Assembly: GCA_947259925.1 (NCBI GenBank)
Contig: CAMYOG010000022.1
Span: forward strand, 1 to 64,000
Direction: 5' to 3'
DNA: 64,000 nt
Origin: Thermoanaerobaculia bacterium
Lineage (GTDB): Bacteria; Acidobacteriota; Thermoanaerobaculia; Multivoradales; JAHEKO01
In this document: positions 1 through 8,860 of the stretch, piece after piece
Numbering within the stretch: the first letter of the stretch is position 1
Layout of the letters: the number at the start of each line of letters is the position of its first letter
The notes under the pieces: model-generated
What the model was told of the DNA's origin: nothing
Database searches by the model: none
Seen by the model: the letters and a program-made list of their open reading frames with translations, nothing else
Program-made: the position numbers and the translations under genes

Positions 1-177
1 GTTCCGCGAGGAGGCGGCGGCCGGGTAGGGGCAAGAATCACTCATGTCCCTTCTCGGTTAGCCACACGACCCCTATTGGTGAACTGAATGGGGTTCAGTC
101 ATCAGGTTCTTGTAAGTCGCTCCTCCGATCGGAGGGTCCACTTCTAGTCCCCGAGCAGCGCCGACGTCTCGCGGTGC
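1..177. other. intergenic sequence at window edge
   Basis: No gene is seen here. The stretch contains a perfect 12-nt palindrome, CTCCGATCGGAG, about 45 nt beyond the stop codon of the minus-strand desaturase gene. It could be part of a transcript end, but no T-rich tract follows it, so a terminator is not claimed. Confidence 0.4.
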
Positions 178-1200
178 TCAGGTTTCCGTGGCCAGGGACC
201 TCAGATGGCCAAAGCCAACCAGTCGACCGCCGTCTTCGTCCCAGAGGTGAAGGCGGGCGGAGCGCAAACTGCTTCGGATCGTCAAGCGCGTCACTCGCTG
301 TAGCTCGGGCACGCGCTGGAAGCACTCCTTGAGCCGGTAGTTCGGGATCCGGCTCGCCAGGTGATGCACGTGGTGGAAGCCGATGTTGCCGGTGAACCAG
401 TGGAGCACCGCGGGTAGGTCGTAGAAGGAGCTGCCCTCGATGGCCGCGCGATGGAAGTCCCACTCCGGATGATCCCGCCAGTAGGTGTCCTCGAACTGAT
501 GCTGAACGTAGAAGAGCCAGACGCCCAGGGCGCCGCTGATCAGCGTGATCGGCAACTGCACCAGAAGGAAGCTCTTGAGCCCGATCAGTAGCCAGGCGGC
601 CGCCGTGATGCTCGCCAGGCCCAGATTCGTCCACATGACGCTTCTCCACTCGCGCCTCCAGCTGCGCGGTATGTCGAGCGGCAGCCGGTGCTTGAGGACG
701 AACTGGTAGAGCGGCGCGACCAGTAGGAGCACGAGAAGATTCCGGTAGAGCCGATACTTGAGCCGTCCCCAGCGGGACCGAGCGGCGTACTCCTTGACGG
801 TCAGCGTCGTGATGTCCCCGAAACCGCGCCGATCCAGGTCGCCGGAACCCCCATGATGGACTGCGTGGGTCCGCCGCCAGTATCTGTACGGCGTCAGCGT
901 CAGGACCCCCAGCAGGCCTCCCACGAGATTGTTGGCGGCCCGGGAGCGAAAAAACGCCCCGTGCCCGCAGTCGTGCTGGAAGATGAACAGCCGAGTCGCC
1001 AGGCCGGCGGCGGGCAATGCTGCCAGCAGCGTGAGCCAATAGGGGCCGCGCAGACTGAACAACATCAGACACCACGTCAGCGCGAAGAGGGCCGCGGTGG
1101 ACACCAGCTGGAACCAGGCCTTTCGATCCACAGGCCGCGCGTAGGCCGCCAGGAGCCGGTTCCAGTACTTGCGTTCAGCGGCTGGTGTGGGTTTGTGCAT
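178..1200 (-). CDS. membrane fatty acid desaturase
   Basis: A 340-residue integral membrane di-iron desaturase of the DesA/FADS type, expected to introduce double bonds into acyl chains of membrane lipids using O2 and electrons from a redox partner. All three histidine boxes are present: HDCGHGAFF, then HAVHHGG about 40 residues on, then HHVHHL near the C-terminus. Hydrophobic segments lie between the boxes. The frame stays open upstream, but the ATG at 1200 (protein start [11 protein letters not shown]) is chosen because earlier starts lie deep inside the sigma factor gene. With this start the gene still overlaps the sigma factor 3' end by 26 nt in another frame, which suggests translational coupling. 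Substrate regiochemistry cannot be told from the sequence. Confidence 0.9.
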   Translation of the reverse strand: MHKPTPAAERKYWNRLLAAYARPVDRKAWFQLVSTAALFALTWCLMLFSLRGPYWLTLLAALPAAGLATRLFIFQHDCGHGAFFRSRAANNLVGGLLGVLTLTPYRYWRRTHAVHHGGSGDLDRRGFGDITTLTVKEYAARSRWGRLKYRLYRNLLVLLLVAPLYQFVLKHRLPLDIPRSWRREWRSVMWTNLGLASITAAAWLLIGLKSFLLVQLPITLISGALGVWLFYVQHQFEDTYWRDHPEWDFHRAAIEGSSFYDLPAVLHWFTGNIGFHHVHHLASRIPNYRLKECFQRVPELQRVTRLTIRSSLRSARLHLWDEDGGRLVGFGHLRSLATET

Positions 1201-2893
1201 TCGTTCCCTCGGGCGAGGCCTTGGACTCGCGTTTGGCTGAGCTCTTCTCGACCAGAGCATCGAGCATCCCCGCCCGGCTCGGGTGTCGGAGCTTGCGCAT
1301 CGCCTTGACCTCGATCTGGCGGATGCGCTCTCGCGTTACGCTGAAACAGCGGCCGACCTCTTCCAGCGTGTGAACCTGGCCGTCGCCGATGCCGAAGCGC
1401 ATGCGCACGATCTTCTCCTCACGAGGCGTCAGGGTCTTGAGAACCGCGGCGGTATCTTCGGAAAGGGCCAGCGAGAGGGCGGACTCGAGCGGCGAGACCG
1501 CCGACGGATCCTGCACGAACTCCTCCAGAAACGCGTCGCCGTCGTTGCCGACCGGTGCTTGGAGCGAAACCGGATACTGAGCCATCTTCATGACTTCGCG
1601 CACCCGACTGGCTGGAAGGTCCATCTGCTTGCCGATCTCCTCGACCGTCGGCTCGCGCCCGAGGTCCTGAACCAGGGCACCGGTGGTGCGTCCGAGCTTG
1701 TTGATGGTCTCCATCATGTGGACAGGAATGCGGATGGTGCGGACTTGATCGCTGATGGCGCGAGTGATCGCCTGACGGATCCACCAGTGAGCGTAGGTCG
1801 AGAACTTGTAGCCGCGCCGATACTCGAACTTCTCCACCGCCTTCATCAGCCCGATGTTCCCCTCCTGGATGAGGTCCAGAAACGGCAGGCCTTTCTGCGC
1901 GTACTTCTTGGCGACGGAGACCACCAGCCGCAAGTTGGCGACGACGAGCTGCTCCTTGGCCCGCTCCCAGTCCCTCTCACCCTGACGCATCGAGCGAATC
2001 GTCTCCGCCAGTTCGTCGCCAGTAACTTCGTATTCCGCCTCAAGATCTCGTTGCCGGCGACGGTGCCTGGCGATCCGCCGCCGATGAAGCGCCTGGATCT
2101 CCGGGTCGGTGTCGCGTTCCAGGGCGACCCGCGCCCGTCGCATGTCGCGCCCCGGTGCCGCCAACTCCCGATGAATGTCTTCGAGCAGCCCGATCAGTGC
2201 GGAGCGCTTTGTGCTGGTGTGCCGAAGAGAGCGGATCTCGAGCGCGATCTTCCCCATGAGGCGATCGATCTCGCGCTCCACCCGCTGGTGGCGCTCGTCG
2301 ACTACTCGACTTCGCCTCTGGCGCTTGCGGAGCTCGGCAATCTCGAAGTCGTGGCGAGCGACCTGAGCCAACACCTCGAGCTGCTTCGCGATCCGATCGT
2401 GCGCCCGGCCGTCCAGCGCCTGCTCGTCCCACCTTGGTCCATGGCGAGCCTGGCTGGACTCGTGCAGGTGCAGCAGCCGTCGCGACAGCGTCGGACGGGC
2501 GCCCAGACTCGCATAGATGAACCACTCACTCAGCTCCAACCGGCGCGCGATCTCGAGCTCGCCCTGGCGGTCCAGAAGCGGCACCGTCCCCATCTCGCGC
2601 AAGTACATCCGCACCGGATCCTGGGATTGCCGGGAGTCCCGTGCCTCTGCCGAAACCGGGGTCTCGTGCTCGCCGAAGCTCCCCGCCCTGGTGTCCACTG
2701 TTGGGCGAGTCTCATACGCCTGAGGAGTGTCGACCACCACGATGCCGGCCGCGGCCAGAGCTCCATGGATGATCTGTCGCTGGTCAGGGCCACCTTCCTC
2801 GAGCATGTCGCCGATCTCGCTCGCCAGCAAGTAGCCCTTGTTCCGGCCCAGGTCGGTCAGACGCTGTAACTTCTTGGAGTTGTCTGTGGTCAT
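1175..2893 (-). CDS. rpoD: RNA polymerase principal sigma factor (sigma-70)
   Basis: A 572-residue sigma-70 family protein that directs RNA polymerase to housekeeping promoters. An N-terminal region 1.1-like segment ([15 protein letters not shown]) is followed by region 1.2 ([11 protein letters not shown], near residue 95), a charged non-conserved region, region 2 with the polymerase-binding and -10 recognition helix ([19 protein letters not shown], then [13 protein letters not shown]), region 3, and region 4 with the -35 helix-turn-helix ([20 protein letters not shown]). Having all regions, including 1.1 and 1.2, makes it an RpoD rather than an alternative sigma factor. It starts with ATG and lies 25 nt downstream of the helicase gene on the same strand, so the two may be co-transcribed. 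The desaturase gene overlaps its end. Confidence 0.96.
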   Translation of the reverse strand: MTTDNSKKLQRLTDLGRNKGYLLASEIGDMLEEGGPDQRQIIHGALAAAGIVVVDTPQAYETRPTVDTRAGSFGEHETPVSAEARDSRQSQDPVRMYLREMGTVPLLDRQGELEIARRLELSEWFIYASLGARPTLSRRLLHLHESSQARHGPRWDEQALDGRAHDRIAKQLEVLAQVARHDFEIAELRKRQRRSRVVDERHQRVEREIDRLMGKIALEIRSLRHTSTKRSALIGLLEDIHRELAAPGRDMRRARVALERDTDPEIQALHRRRIARHRRRQRDLEAEYEVTGDELAETIRSMRQGERDWERAKEQLVVANLRLVVSVAKKYAQKGLPFLDLIQEGNIGLMKAVEKFEYRRGYKFSTYAHWWIRQAITRAISDQVRTIRIPVHMMETINKLGRTTGALVQDLGREPTVEEIGKQMDLPASRVREVMKMAQYPVSLQAPVGNDGDAFLEEFVQDPSAVSPLESALSLALSEDTAAVLKTLTPREEKIVRMRFGIGDGQVHTLEEVGRCFSVTRERIRQIEVKAMRKLRHPSRAGMLDALVEKSSAKRESKASPEGTNAQTHTSR

Positions 2894-2918
2894 TGTCGCG
2901 GCAGGTCTTCAGGTGCCC

Positions 2919-4172
2919 CTACCGAATCCGAGGCCGACGGCGGCGCCCTCCGGCACCGGCCCTGCCTGCAGCTCTCCGCCGTCTCGGGCCGGAGTCGCGG
3001 CTCCGCGTTCCAAGCTGGGGCAAGGGAGTGCTCTGGATTCCATGCACCTCGCGCCGCGGAATCGACATTCTCAGTCGCCGTTCCACCTGCGCCACCACTT
3101 GATGATCCTCGGCCGTGACGAACGTGTAGGCCTTTCCCTGCCGATCGGCACGGCCGGTTCGGCCGATGCGGTGGGTGTAGGCGTCCGGCGTATTGGGCAT
3201 GTCGAAGTTCACGACGTGGGAGACCTGCTCGACGTCGATCCCTCGAGCGGCGATGTCGGTTGCGACGAGCACGTCGAATCGCCGTTTGCGGAAACCGGCC
3301 ATGGCTCTCTCGCGTTGCCCTTGGGACATATTGCCCTGTAGGGCCACGGCCCGGTGACCCGACTGTTCGAGCTGTCGAGCGAGGCGCCGTGCGCGGTGCT
3401 TGGTGCGCGTGAAGACAATGGCCGAGCGGAGCGTCCCCTCGGCGAGGATGCTCTGGAGCAAAGCCAGCTTGCGCGTACTCTCCACCGGGTAAAGAGCGTG
3501 CTCGATCGTCGCGAGTCTCGTGCGATGAGCCACGTCGACCACGTGTGGGTCGCACAGGATCTGGTTGGCCAGGCTACGGATCTCCTTGGGCATGGTGGCC
3601 GAAAACAGGAGATTCTGACGCTTGTTCGGCAGCTCCGAGAGTATCCGGCGAATGTCCGGCAGGAAGCCCATATCGAACATATGGTCCGCTTCATCCAGGA
3701 TCAGAAGCTCGATCCGATCGAGGCGCACGATCCCCTGTCCCAGGAGGTCGAGCAGCCGGCCGGGGCAGGCCACGACGATGTGCGGCTTCTTCGCCAGCGC
3801 CTTGCGCTGGCCGTGCACCGAAACGCCACCGAATACAGTCGCGACGCGAAGGCCCGTGAAACGAGCCAGGGTCTCGAACTCGGCGCTGATCTGCGCCGCC
3901 AGCTCGCGAGTCGGCGCGACCACCAGCACTCGCGGACCGTCCGCCGAGCTCTGCAACAGGCGTTCGATCGCCGGAATGGCGAAAGCCGCCGTCTTGCCGG
4001 TCCCGGTCTGGGCCAGGCCGAGCACGTCTCGGCCCCGCAGCGCCACCGGAACCGCTTCTGTCTGAACGGGTCGTGGTTCCTCGAAGCCTGCCGCGCGGAT
4101 ACCGCGTCGGAGTCTGGCGTCGAGGTTGAATTTGGCGAACCCAGCCGTGGGCTCGCGGATGTCCGATTGCAT
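2919..4172 (-). CDS. rhlE: DEAD-box ATP-dependent RNA helicase, RhlE type
   Basis: A 417-residue cytoplasmic DEAD-box helicase that remodels RNA duplexes in ribosome assembly and mRNA decay. Motifs in order: Q motif (GFEEPRPVQTEAVP), Walker A AQTGTGKT (residues 54-61), PTRELAAQ, DEAD, SAT, the helicase C domain, and HRIGRTGRA. A basic, Arg/Gly-rich tail (SRDSGPRRRRAAGRAG) follows and fits an RNA-binding extension. The start ATG at 4172 gives MQSDIREP just before the Q motif. The open frame continues upstream without family similarity and is not used. It is followed after 25 nt by rpoD. Assignment to RhlE rather than another DEAD subfamily is by overall resemblance. Confidence 0.92.
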   Translation of the reverse strand: MQSDIREPTAGFAKFNLDARLRRGIRAAGFEEPRPVQTEAVPVALRGRDVLGLAQTGTGKTAAFAIPAIERLLQSSADGPRVLVVAPTRELAAQISAEFETLARFTGLRVATVFGGVSVHGQRKALAKKPHIVVACPGRLLDLLGQGIVRLDRIELLILDEADHMFDMGFLPDIRRILSELPNKRQNLLFSATMPKEIRSLANQILCDPHVVDVAHRTRLATIEHALYPVESTRKLALLQSILAEGTLRSAIVFTRTKHRARRLARQLEQSGHRAVALQGNMSQGQRERAMAGFRKRRFDVLVATDIAARGIDVEQVSHVVNFDMPNTPDAYTHRIGRTGRADRQGKAYTFVTAEDHQVVAQVERRLRMSIPRREVHGIQSTPLPQLGTRSRDSGPRRRRAAGRAGAGGRRRRPRIR

Positions 4173-4200
4173 ACTTCTATCTCTCTCCGGCGGGCAGTGC

Positions 4201-4214
4201 GCCGTGATCACGGC
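4201..4214. promoter_or_regulatory. perfect 14-nt palindrome in rhlE leader
   Basis: The sequence GCCGTGATCACGGC is its own reverse complement and lies 28 nt upstream of the rhlE start codon. It could be a regulator binding site or a short RNA hairpin in the leader. No family assignment is possible from the sequence. Confidence 0.35.
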
Positions 4215-4334
4215 GTACGTCCCCCGTGTTCCTTCCCACACAACAGCGATAGGTAGGGGGTGTCTTTGTAGGCGACGCGACCTTGGGTAGTGATCCTGTT
4301 GAACGCCGTTTTCCGAGCAGGTCTCGGCAAGCGC

Positions 4335-4364
4335 AGTATAGAGGATGGGAGTCAAGGAATCCAA
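4335..4364 (-). promoter_or_regulatory. candidate sigma-70 promoter for rhlE
   Basis: On the minus strand a -10 hexamer TATACT (4340-4335) lies 18 nt from a weak -35 hexamer TTGGAT (4364-4359). If used, it gives the helicase mRNA a leader of about 155 nt, in line with the long leaders common upstream of RNA helicase genes. The -35 match is poor. Confidence 0.3.
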
Positions 4365-4668
4365 CGAGGTCGGGTCACCCGGTCGGTGATCCGCCCGAGA
4401 CCGATGACGCGCGCCTTCGGACCCTGACACCGCCGGGCAACGGGGCGGCTCGGGCAGGCGCGCTGGCACTGCCTCCCAACCTCCCCTATGCTCTGGTTTG
4501 CGCGATACGCTGCGCGACCGTGGGACGCGCCACCTCCTGAAGAGCCCAGAGTCCTTCCTGAAGTAGCCGTCTTTCTGTTGTCAGGCATGTTAGCCAGTTC
4601 TCGCCGCACGATGCCCGATGCACGGGATCGGCGTCTACAGGAAACCGCTTTGAAGGTAGGAGGCTCTC
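4365..4668. other. intergenic region with no supported gene
   Basis: Apart from the rhlE promoter region and the Shine-Dalgarno of the next gene, no coding sequence, hairpin or repeat stands out in this divergent intergenic stretch. Short open frames on both strands here lack ribosome binding sites and family features. Confidence 0.5.
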
Positions 4669-5088
4669 TTGATTGAGAATGGCAGCTCGGTTTCGATCGA
4701 ATACACGCTGAAGCTCGACGACGGCACCACCGTGGACTCCAACGTCGGCGAGGACCCGCTCACCTACGAGCAGGGCGCGAGTCAGATCTTGCCCGCGCTC
4801 GAGGTGGCCCTCGCGGGTCACCGCACCGGCGACACCAAGACCGTCAGGTTGACCGCTGAGCAGGGTTACGGAGCGATCGACCCTGAGGCCTACCGGGAAG
4901 TCGCTCTCGAGGTGGTGCCCGAAGGGTCGCGCGAGGTAGGCACTGCGATGGTCGCCAGGAGCCCCGAGGGCGTGGAGACCCCGATCCGGGTCCACGAGGT
5001 GCGGGACGAGTCCATCGTCCTGGATTTCAATCACCCGTTGGCGGGTCAGGCGCTGAATTTCGACGTAAAGGTCCTGGCGATCGAGTAG
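4669..5088 (+). CDS. slyD: FKBP-type peptidyl-prolyl isomerase, SlyD-like
   Basis: A 139-residue FKBP-family prolyl isomerase and chaperone. The order is an N-terminal half FKBP domain (SVSIEYTLKLDDGTTVDSN, then DPLTYEQGASQILPALEVAL), an insert-in-flap region (about residues 70-120), and the closing FKBP strand ending in NHPLAGQALNFDVKV, which is characteristic of SlyD. The His/Cys-rich metal-binding tail of E. coli SlyD is absent, so nickel delivery is not supported. Translation starts at TTG (4669), because AGGAGG at 4658-4663 is spaced 5 nt from it and no ATG fits. It appears monocistronic: the next gene has its own promoter at 5161. Confidence 0.93.
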   Translation: MIENGSSVSIEYTLKLDDGTTVDSNVGEDPLTYEQGASQILPALEVALAGHRTGDTKTVRLTAEQGYGAIDPEAYREVALEVVPEGSREVGTAMVARSPEGVETPIRVHEVRDESIVLDFNHPLAGQALNFDVKVLAIE

Positions 5089-5160
5089 CTACTCGCTGGC
5101 CTCGGGCGCCGACGATCACCCCTCGCCCTCCTCGCCGGCGCCGCCCATGCGGCGCGCAGC

Positions 5161-5195
5161 TTGACAAAGGAGATGAGTAGATCTACTATATATAG
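5161..5195 (+). promoter_or_regulatory. strong promoter with overlapping palindromic operator for the PadR operon
   Basis: A consensus -35 TTGACA (5161-5166) and a -10 TACTAT (5184-5189) are separated by exactly 17 nt. A perfect 12-nt palindrome AGTAGATCTACT (5176-5187) overlaps the spacer and -10, and a second one, CTATATATAG (5186-5195), covers the -10 and likely start site. A repressor bound here would block polymerase, so autorepression by the PadR protein encoded 43 nt downstream is the natural reading. The promoter is seen; the regulator identity is inference. Confidence 0.75.
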
Positions 5196-5238
5196 AGACG
5201 CGATATATTGAAACTCCATACATACGGTAGCAGCCGGT

Positions 5239-5601
5239 ATGAACCCGCCTCCAGCGCAACCCCCCAGCATCGATATCCAGAGCCTGAGCCGGAGCTGCAA
5301 CCAGACCCTGATCCTCTCGACCCTTGCTTCCGGTCCTCACCACGGCTATCAGCTCGCTCTCGAGATCGAGGGCCGAAGCAGCGGTGCGTTCCGCTTCCAA
5401 CACGGCACCCTCTACCCGATTCTCCACAAGCTCGAGAGCCAGGGCCTGATCCGCGGAGACTGGCTCGAAGAGCGTAGCCGTAGACGGCGCAAGAGCTATC
5501 GGTTGACCGCCGCCGGCCGCCAGTACTTGAAGGAGCAGACCGCTGGCTGGCGGGATTTCTTCGATCGCTTCTTCGACGTCGTCGAGGGGAGGAGCAGATG
5601 A
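5239..5601 (+). CDS. PadR-family transcriptional regulator
   Basis: A 120-residue winged-helix repressor of the PadR family, short C-terminal (subfamily 2) type. Family signatures are ILSTLASGPHHGYQLALEIE, followed by the wing FQHGTLYPILHKLESQGLI and the strand RRRKSYRLTAAGRQYL, then a C-terminal dimerisation helix. Its coding sequence overlaps the next gene by ATGA (5598-5601), which indicates translational coupling. In acidobacteria, small PadR proteins often precede genes for permease-prefix membrane proteins and regulate them; here the partner follows directly. The ligand is unknown. The promoter carries palindromes that suggest autorepression. Confidence 0.93.
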   Translation: MNPPPAQPPSIDIQSLSRSCNQTLILSTLASGPHHGYQLALEIEGRSSGAFRFQHGTLYPILHKLESQGLIRGDWLEERSRRRRKSYRLTAAGRQYLKEQTAGWRDFFDRFFDVVEGRSR

Positions 5602-6347
5602 CCCGATTCGCGAAGGTGCTCAAGCGAGCGGGGGACCACCTCGAAGTGCCCGAGCCGACCCGTACCCGGATCCTGCTGGAGATGGCCTTCGATCTCGAGA
5701 ACTGCTACCGCCACTATCTGGAGCAGGGCTGCGACGAGGCCGAAGCCACACGCCGCGCCGAGGAGGCCTTCGGCGCGTCGGACGAGGCTCTACAACTCCT
5801 GGCGCGGATCCATCAACCCGGCTTCGTGGGCGTCGCCGACCGCTTTCCCCGGCACGTCGGGACCGTCTGGTCGAAGATCCTGATGGTCGCGCTCCTCGCG
5901 TTCGAGATCCTGCTCGCGATCCGGGTCATCACCGATCGCTCGTTCTTCGTCCACCCGAGCCCCTTCCTCTGGCCACTCGCGGGACTTGCCTTGGCGGCCT
6001 TCCTCTTCACCCTCTGGAAGCTGGTGCAGATCTTCTCGCGCTCGGGCGACGACGTGCGGCGGCTGCGCACCGGGCTCGGCACCATGCTCTTCTTCGCCGG
6101 CGCCAGCCTGGCCGTGGCCGGCCTCGGCTTTCTCTACCACCTGCAGCGCTTCTTCCGGCTCAACTCCATCGGAGCGCCGGAGACCCTGTTCATGAACTTC
6201 GCGGGCTGGATGGTCTCGATCTCGTCCCTGATGACCATCGGCCTGCTGATCGCGATCCTCGCGGGCCTGGTCTGGTACGTCCTCTCCGGCTTGGTGAGCC
6301 GCAGCGAGGCGCGACAGATCGAGAATCTCCTCAGACGTGCCGTCTGA
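5598..6347 (+). CDS. membrane protein with N-terminal permease-prefix-like domain
   Basis: A 249-residue protein. Residues 1-80 are soluble and helical (PEPTRTRILLEMAFDLENC, then EAEATRRAEEAFG), resembling the permease prefix domain found at the N-terminus of acidobacterial MacB-type permeases. The remainder has four hydrophobic segments (around residues 95-112, 122-142, 158-178 and 200-230), but no FtsX/MacB permease core. It is therefore a stand-alone prefix-plus-transmembrane protein. It is translationally coupled to the PadR gene and lies 23 nt before the TolQ-like gene. It may be a sensor or scaffold partner of that regulator; no enzymatic motif is seen. Confidence 0.7.
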   Translation: MTRFAKVLKRAGDHLEVPEPTRTRILLEMAFDLENCYRHYLEQGCDEAEATRRAEEAFGASDEALQLLARIHQPGFVGVADRFPRHVGTVWSKILMVALLAFEILLAIRVITDRSFFVHPSPFLWPLAGLALAAFLFTLWKLVQIFSRSGDDVRRLRTGLGTMLFFAGASLAVAGLGFLYHLQRFFRLNSIGAPETLFMNFAGWMVSISSLMTIGLLIAILAGLVWYVLSGLVSRSEARQIENLLRRAV

Positions 6348-6370
6348 GCCAATCGACTGGGAGGTGCATC

Positions 6371-6754
6371 ATGATTCGATTCCTCAGTGAAGCTGGCCCC
6401 CTGATCTTGCCGATCATGCTCCTGACCCTGGTCATCGCGCTACTGGTGCTGTGGAATCTCCTCAGCCTGGTGAGCCGGCGGCAGGGCTCGCTCAGCCGAC
6501 GCCGCCAGAGCGTCGACGCGGTCCTCTTCTGGGGCGTCGTCGCGGCCGTGCTCGGTTTCCTCGGCCAGTGGATCGGCATCCACAAGTTGACACGCGCAAT
6601 CGGCGAGGAGGGAATCGTGAGTCCCGAGATGGTGGCCTACGGGATATCCGAGTCGCTGCTGACTCCGATCTCCGGAATGGCCGTCCTCGTCGTCGCGGCC
6701 TTTCTCTGGTTCTTCCTCCGACTTGGCCTCTGGTCGGTCGAGAAGCGTGGGTAA
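6371..6754 (+). CDS. MotA/TolQ/ExbB-like small membrane protein
   Basis: A 127-residue protein with three hydrophobic segments (residues 9-33, 48-66 and 97-118). The middle and C-terminal part (FWGVVAAVLGFLGQWIGI, then VSPEMVAYGISESLLTPISG) follows the MotA/TolQ/ExbB proton-channel pattern, where the last helix pair forms the ion channel. A Shine-Dalgarno GGGAGG (6359-6364) precedes the ATG. No ExbD/TolR or TonB partner is encoded nearby, so a working energy-transducing complex cannot be assumed. It is probably co-transcribed with the two genes before it. Confidence 0.7.
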   Translation: MIRFLSEAGPLILPIMLLTLVIALLVLWNLLSLVSRRQGSLSRRRQSVDAVLFWGVVAAVLGFLGQWIGIHKLTRAIGEEGIVSPEMVAYGISESLLTPISGMAVLVVAAFLWFFLRLGLWSVEKRG

Positions 6755-6931
6755 CGCCTCGGACGTGTAGATCTCCTCGAAGGCGTGGATCACCGCCGGT
6801 TCCGCGCACGACCTCCGCCTGCTAGGATTCGGCGCTCAATTCGAGTTTCTCCGAGCTCGCGTCCGGCCCGGTGGCCTCGCGCCACCGCGAACAGGACCCG
6901 CGTCGGGGTCGAATCAAGAACGGAGGAGAGC

Positions 6932-7423
6932 ATGGTCAAGACAACCCTCGTCGTCGGGATGGTCCTGGCGCTAGCGTCATTCACGGCCTCGGCCGCCGAC
7001 TCGGGCTCGAGCAAAGGCACCTGGGCGAACCACAACACCATGGTCAGCACCACCGAGCTCCCCGGTGGCGGCTCGGTGATGGTGCAGCACACCAAGCAGT
7101 CGCACACCGCCGAGGACTCCAGCCACCCGCTCGGCAACACGATGGCCGACTGCGTCGGTGTCTTTCGCATGGCCGCCGACGGCACCGTCACCGCGGCCAG
7201 CGGCACCTGCTTCGTGATCGACGGCGACGGCGATCGGACGTCGTTCTGGTGGCGTCAGGACGCGGCCGGAACGGAGAGTTGCCCCGTGGCCTGCGGCAGC
7301 TGGGCCTACTTCGCCGGCGACGGCAAGTACGCGGGTATCAGCGGCGACGGCAAGTGGATGCAGACGACGCTGTTCGCGGACGGCGGCAGCGGCACCTGGG
7401 AGAGCAGCTACTCGATCCCCTGA
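6932..7423 (+). CDS. secreted protein of unknown function
   Basis: A 163-residue protein with a clear Sec signal peptide (MVKTTLVVGMVLALASFTASA, cleavage after ASA, about residue 21). The mature part is small, rich in Gly, Ser and Thr, with three cysteines and several Trp residues, and looks like a beta-structured exported protein. The ATG at 6932 is preceded by GGAGGAG (6922-6928), so the longer upstream open frame is not used. I do not recognise a family. Its 3' end overlaps that of the convergent AraC-type gene by 16 nt. Confidence 0.75.
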   Translation: MVKTTLVVGMVLALASFTASAADSGSSKGTWANHNTMVSTTELPGGGSVMVQHTKQSHTAEDSSHPLGNTMADCVGVFRMAADGTVTAASGTCFVIDGDGDRTSFWWRQDAAGTESCPVACGSWAYFAGDGKYAGISGDGKWMQTTLFADGGSGTWESSYSIP

Positions 7424-8211
7424 GCGGGAGCCTCTGACGGAGGCGCCACCAGTCGCCGATAGCGGCCCGGCGTCACGCCCGTGTGGCGCTTGAAGACCCG
7501 GTTGAGGTGGCTCTGGTCGCAGAAGCCGGCGTCGAAGGCGACGTGCGCGATCCCGGCCTTGCCGGCCAGCGCTCGCTGGGCCCGCTCGACCCGGAGCCGG
7601 CGCTGATACTCGCCTGGCGTACAGCCGTACGCCTTGCGGAAGGCCCGGCCGAGATAGACCGGGTGGACGCCGACTTCGCGGGCGAGGCGGTCGAGATCCG
7701 GGGATCCTTCTGGGGTGGCACGCAGTCGGCGCTCGACCTCGACCAGCCACCGCTGGCGCGGCTCGTCCGGCCGACGGGCGGCCAGCTCGACCAGTCGCAG
7801 GGTCAACTCCGTCATCACCGCCCTCGGAGCCCGCTCGCCGCGGAACTCGGCGAACAGCCGCGTGGCGAGGGCACGGGTCGCGCCCCGCCGTGAGGTCCAG
7901 GTCGGCGCGGCGCTATCGACATCCGAGGCCAGCTCGGGCCCGAGCTCGATCAGGAAGTGCCGGCCGGGGGCGTAATGATGCTCCGCGTGGCCGACACCGG
8001 GGCCATAGAAGATCAGGTCGCCCGGCTGCCGGCGCACCACCCGACCGTCCAACCGCTCGGTGTACGAGCCGGAGAGGACCAGGCAGAAATGCGCGTTGGC
8101 GTGGGAATGGAGTGGCAGCTGCGCCCAGGCATCGTACGTCGACTCCGTCAAGAGGTAGGTCGAAGCCTCGTAGCCGTGGGTCTTGTTGCCGTAGTAGCCG
8201 CTCGCACGCAT
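7408..8211 (-). CDS. AraC-family transcriptional regulator
   Basis: A 267-residue regulator. The N-terminal half is a cupin-like sensor (LPLHSHANAHFCLVLSGSYT, PGDLIFYGPGVGHAEHH). The C-terminal hundred residues form the double helix-turn-helix of the AraC/XylS family (DRLAREVGVHPVYLGRAF and HVAFDAGFCDQSHLNRVFKR, ending VTPGRYRRL). The conserved His positions in the cupin could bind a metal or small ligand, but the effector is unknown. It starts with ATG at 8211. Convergent overlap with the secreted protein gene gives no regulatory hint; its target may be itself or the divergently placed genes. Confidence 0.93.
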   Translation of the reverse strand: MRASGYYGNKTHGYEASTYLLTESTYDAWAQLPLHSHANAHFCLVLSGSYTERLDGRVVRRQPGDLIFYGPGVGHAEHHYAPGRHFLIELGPELASDVDSAAPTWTSRRGATRALATRLFAEFRGERAPRAVMTELTLRLVELAARRPDEPRQRWLVEVERRLRATPEGSPDLDRLAREVGVHPVYLGRAFRKAYGCTPGEYQRRLRVERAQRALAGKAGIAHVAFDAGFCDQSHLNRVFKRHTGVTPGRYRRLVAPPSEAPAQGIE

Positions 8212-8251
8212 CTGTGAGTTCTAGATCGCCCGGACCTGCAGTTCGTTACAC

Positions 8252-8790
8252 CTACTCCCCGGCCCGCACCGCCCGGATCACCGCCACGCCCTCGAGCCAG
8301 GTCTTGCCGCCGTCGTAGCTCCGGTCCTTGCGCCAGCTCCAGCTGTCGGCCTGGATGTCGTGGAAGGTGTTGCGGTCGATGTAGTCGCCGTTCGGATCGG
8401 TGCCTTCGCCACCGGTCATGACCATCGTGTCGCCACCTTCTCGGCCTCGTAGTACTTCCAGAGCAGGTTGCCCGCCTGCAGCCACCGGTTGTCCCACTTC
8501 TGCGTGCGTGGGTTGCACGACCGGATGTTGAAGCCCATGCCGCCGGCTGATGTCCAGTCGTCGCGAATCGCCCAGCCGCCCAGGTCCCAGCGGCCGACCC
8601 ACCTAGCCTTCGACTCGGGGCCGAGGGCGCCGTCGGGCCCGATCGACCGGATCGTGCAGTCCCATTCACCGATCAGGAAAGCGAACTGATCGGTCTCGGG
8701 CGGTGCGTCGGGGTGGCGGCCGGACGCTCCGGCGAACGCCGGGACGACGATCAGGAGCAAGACGACAGCCGCACTGGACCTTCTCCTCAT
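8252..8790 (-). pseudogene. secreted GEW-motif (DUF1579-like) protein, frameshifted
   Basis: Start at 8790 (AGGGAGGAG Shine-Dalgarno upstream, signal peptide MRRRSSAAVVLLLIVVPAFA). The protein runs in one frame through FLIGEWDCTIRSIGPDG and NLLWKYYEAEKV, where it meets a stop at 8416. The homologous continuation (GDTMVMTGGEGTDPNGDY to KDRSYDGGKTWLEG) is in a second frame ending at 8252. One extra G in the run at about 8431-8438 would restore a 180-residue protein. The family fold resembles DUF1579-type lipocalin-like secreted proteins and the gene is paralogous to 14843-15817. It is either a recent pseudogene or a one-base sequence error; the clean break favours either over normal slippage. 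Confidence 0.75.
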
Positions 8791-8860
8791 GGCGAGCTCC
8801 TCCCTTGGATTCCACTCCATGTGCGGAGGCAACGAGCCCGGGTTGCCGCTCGAGCCGGGA

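Noticed and set aside
4283-5034. Short frames on both strands between rhlE and slyD and opposite slyD
   Set aside because: No ribosome site, low-complexity shadow composition, and one is antisense to slyD.
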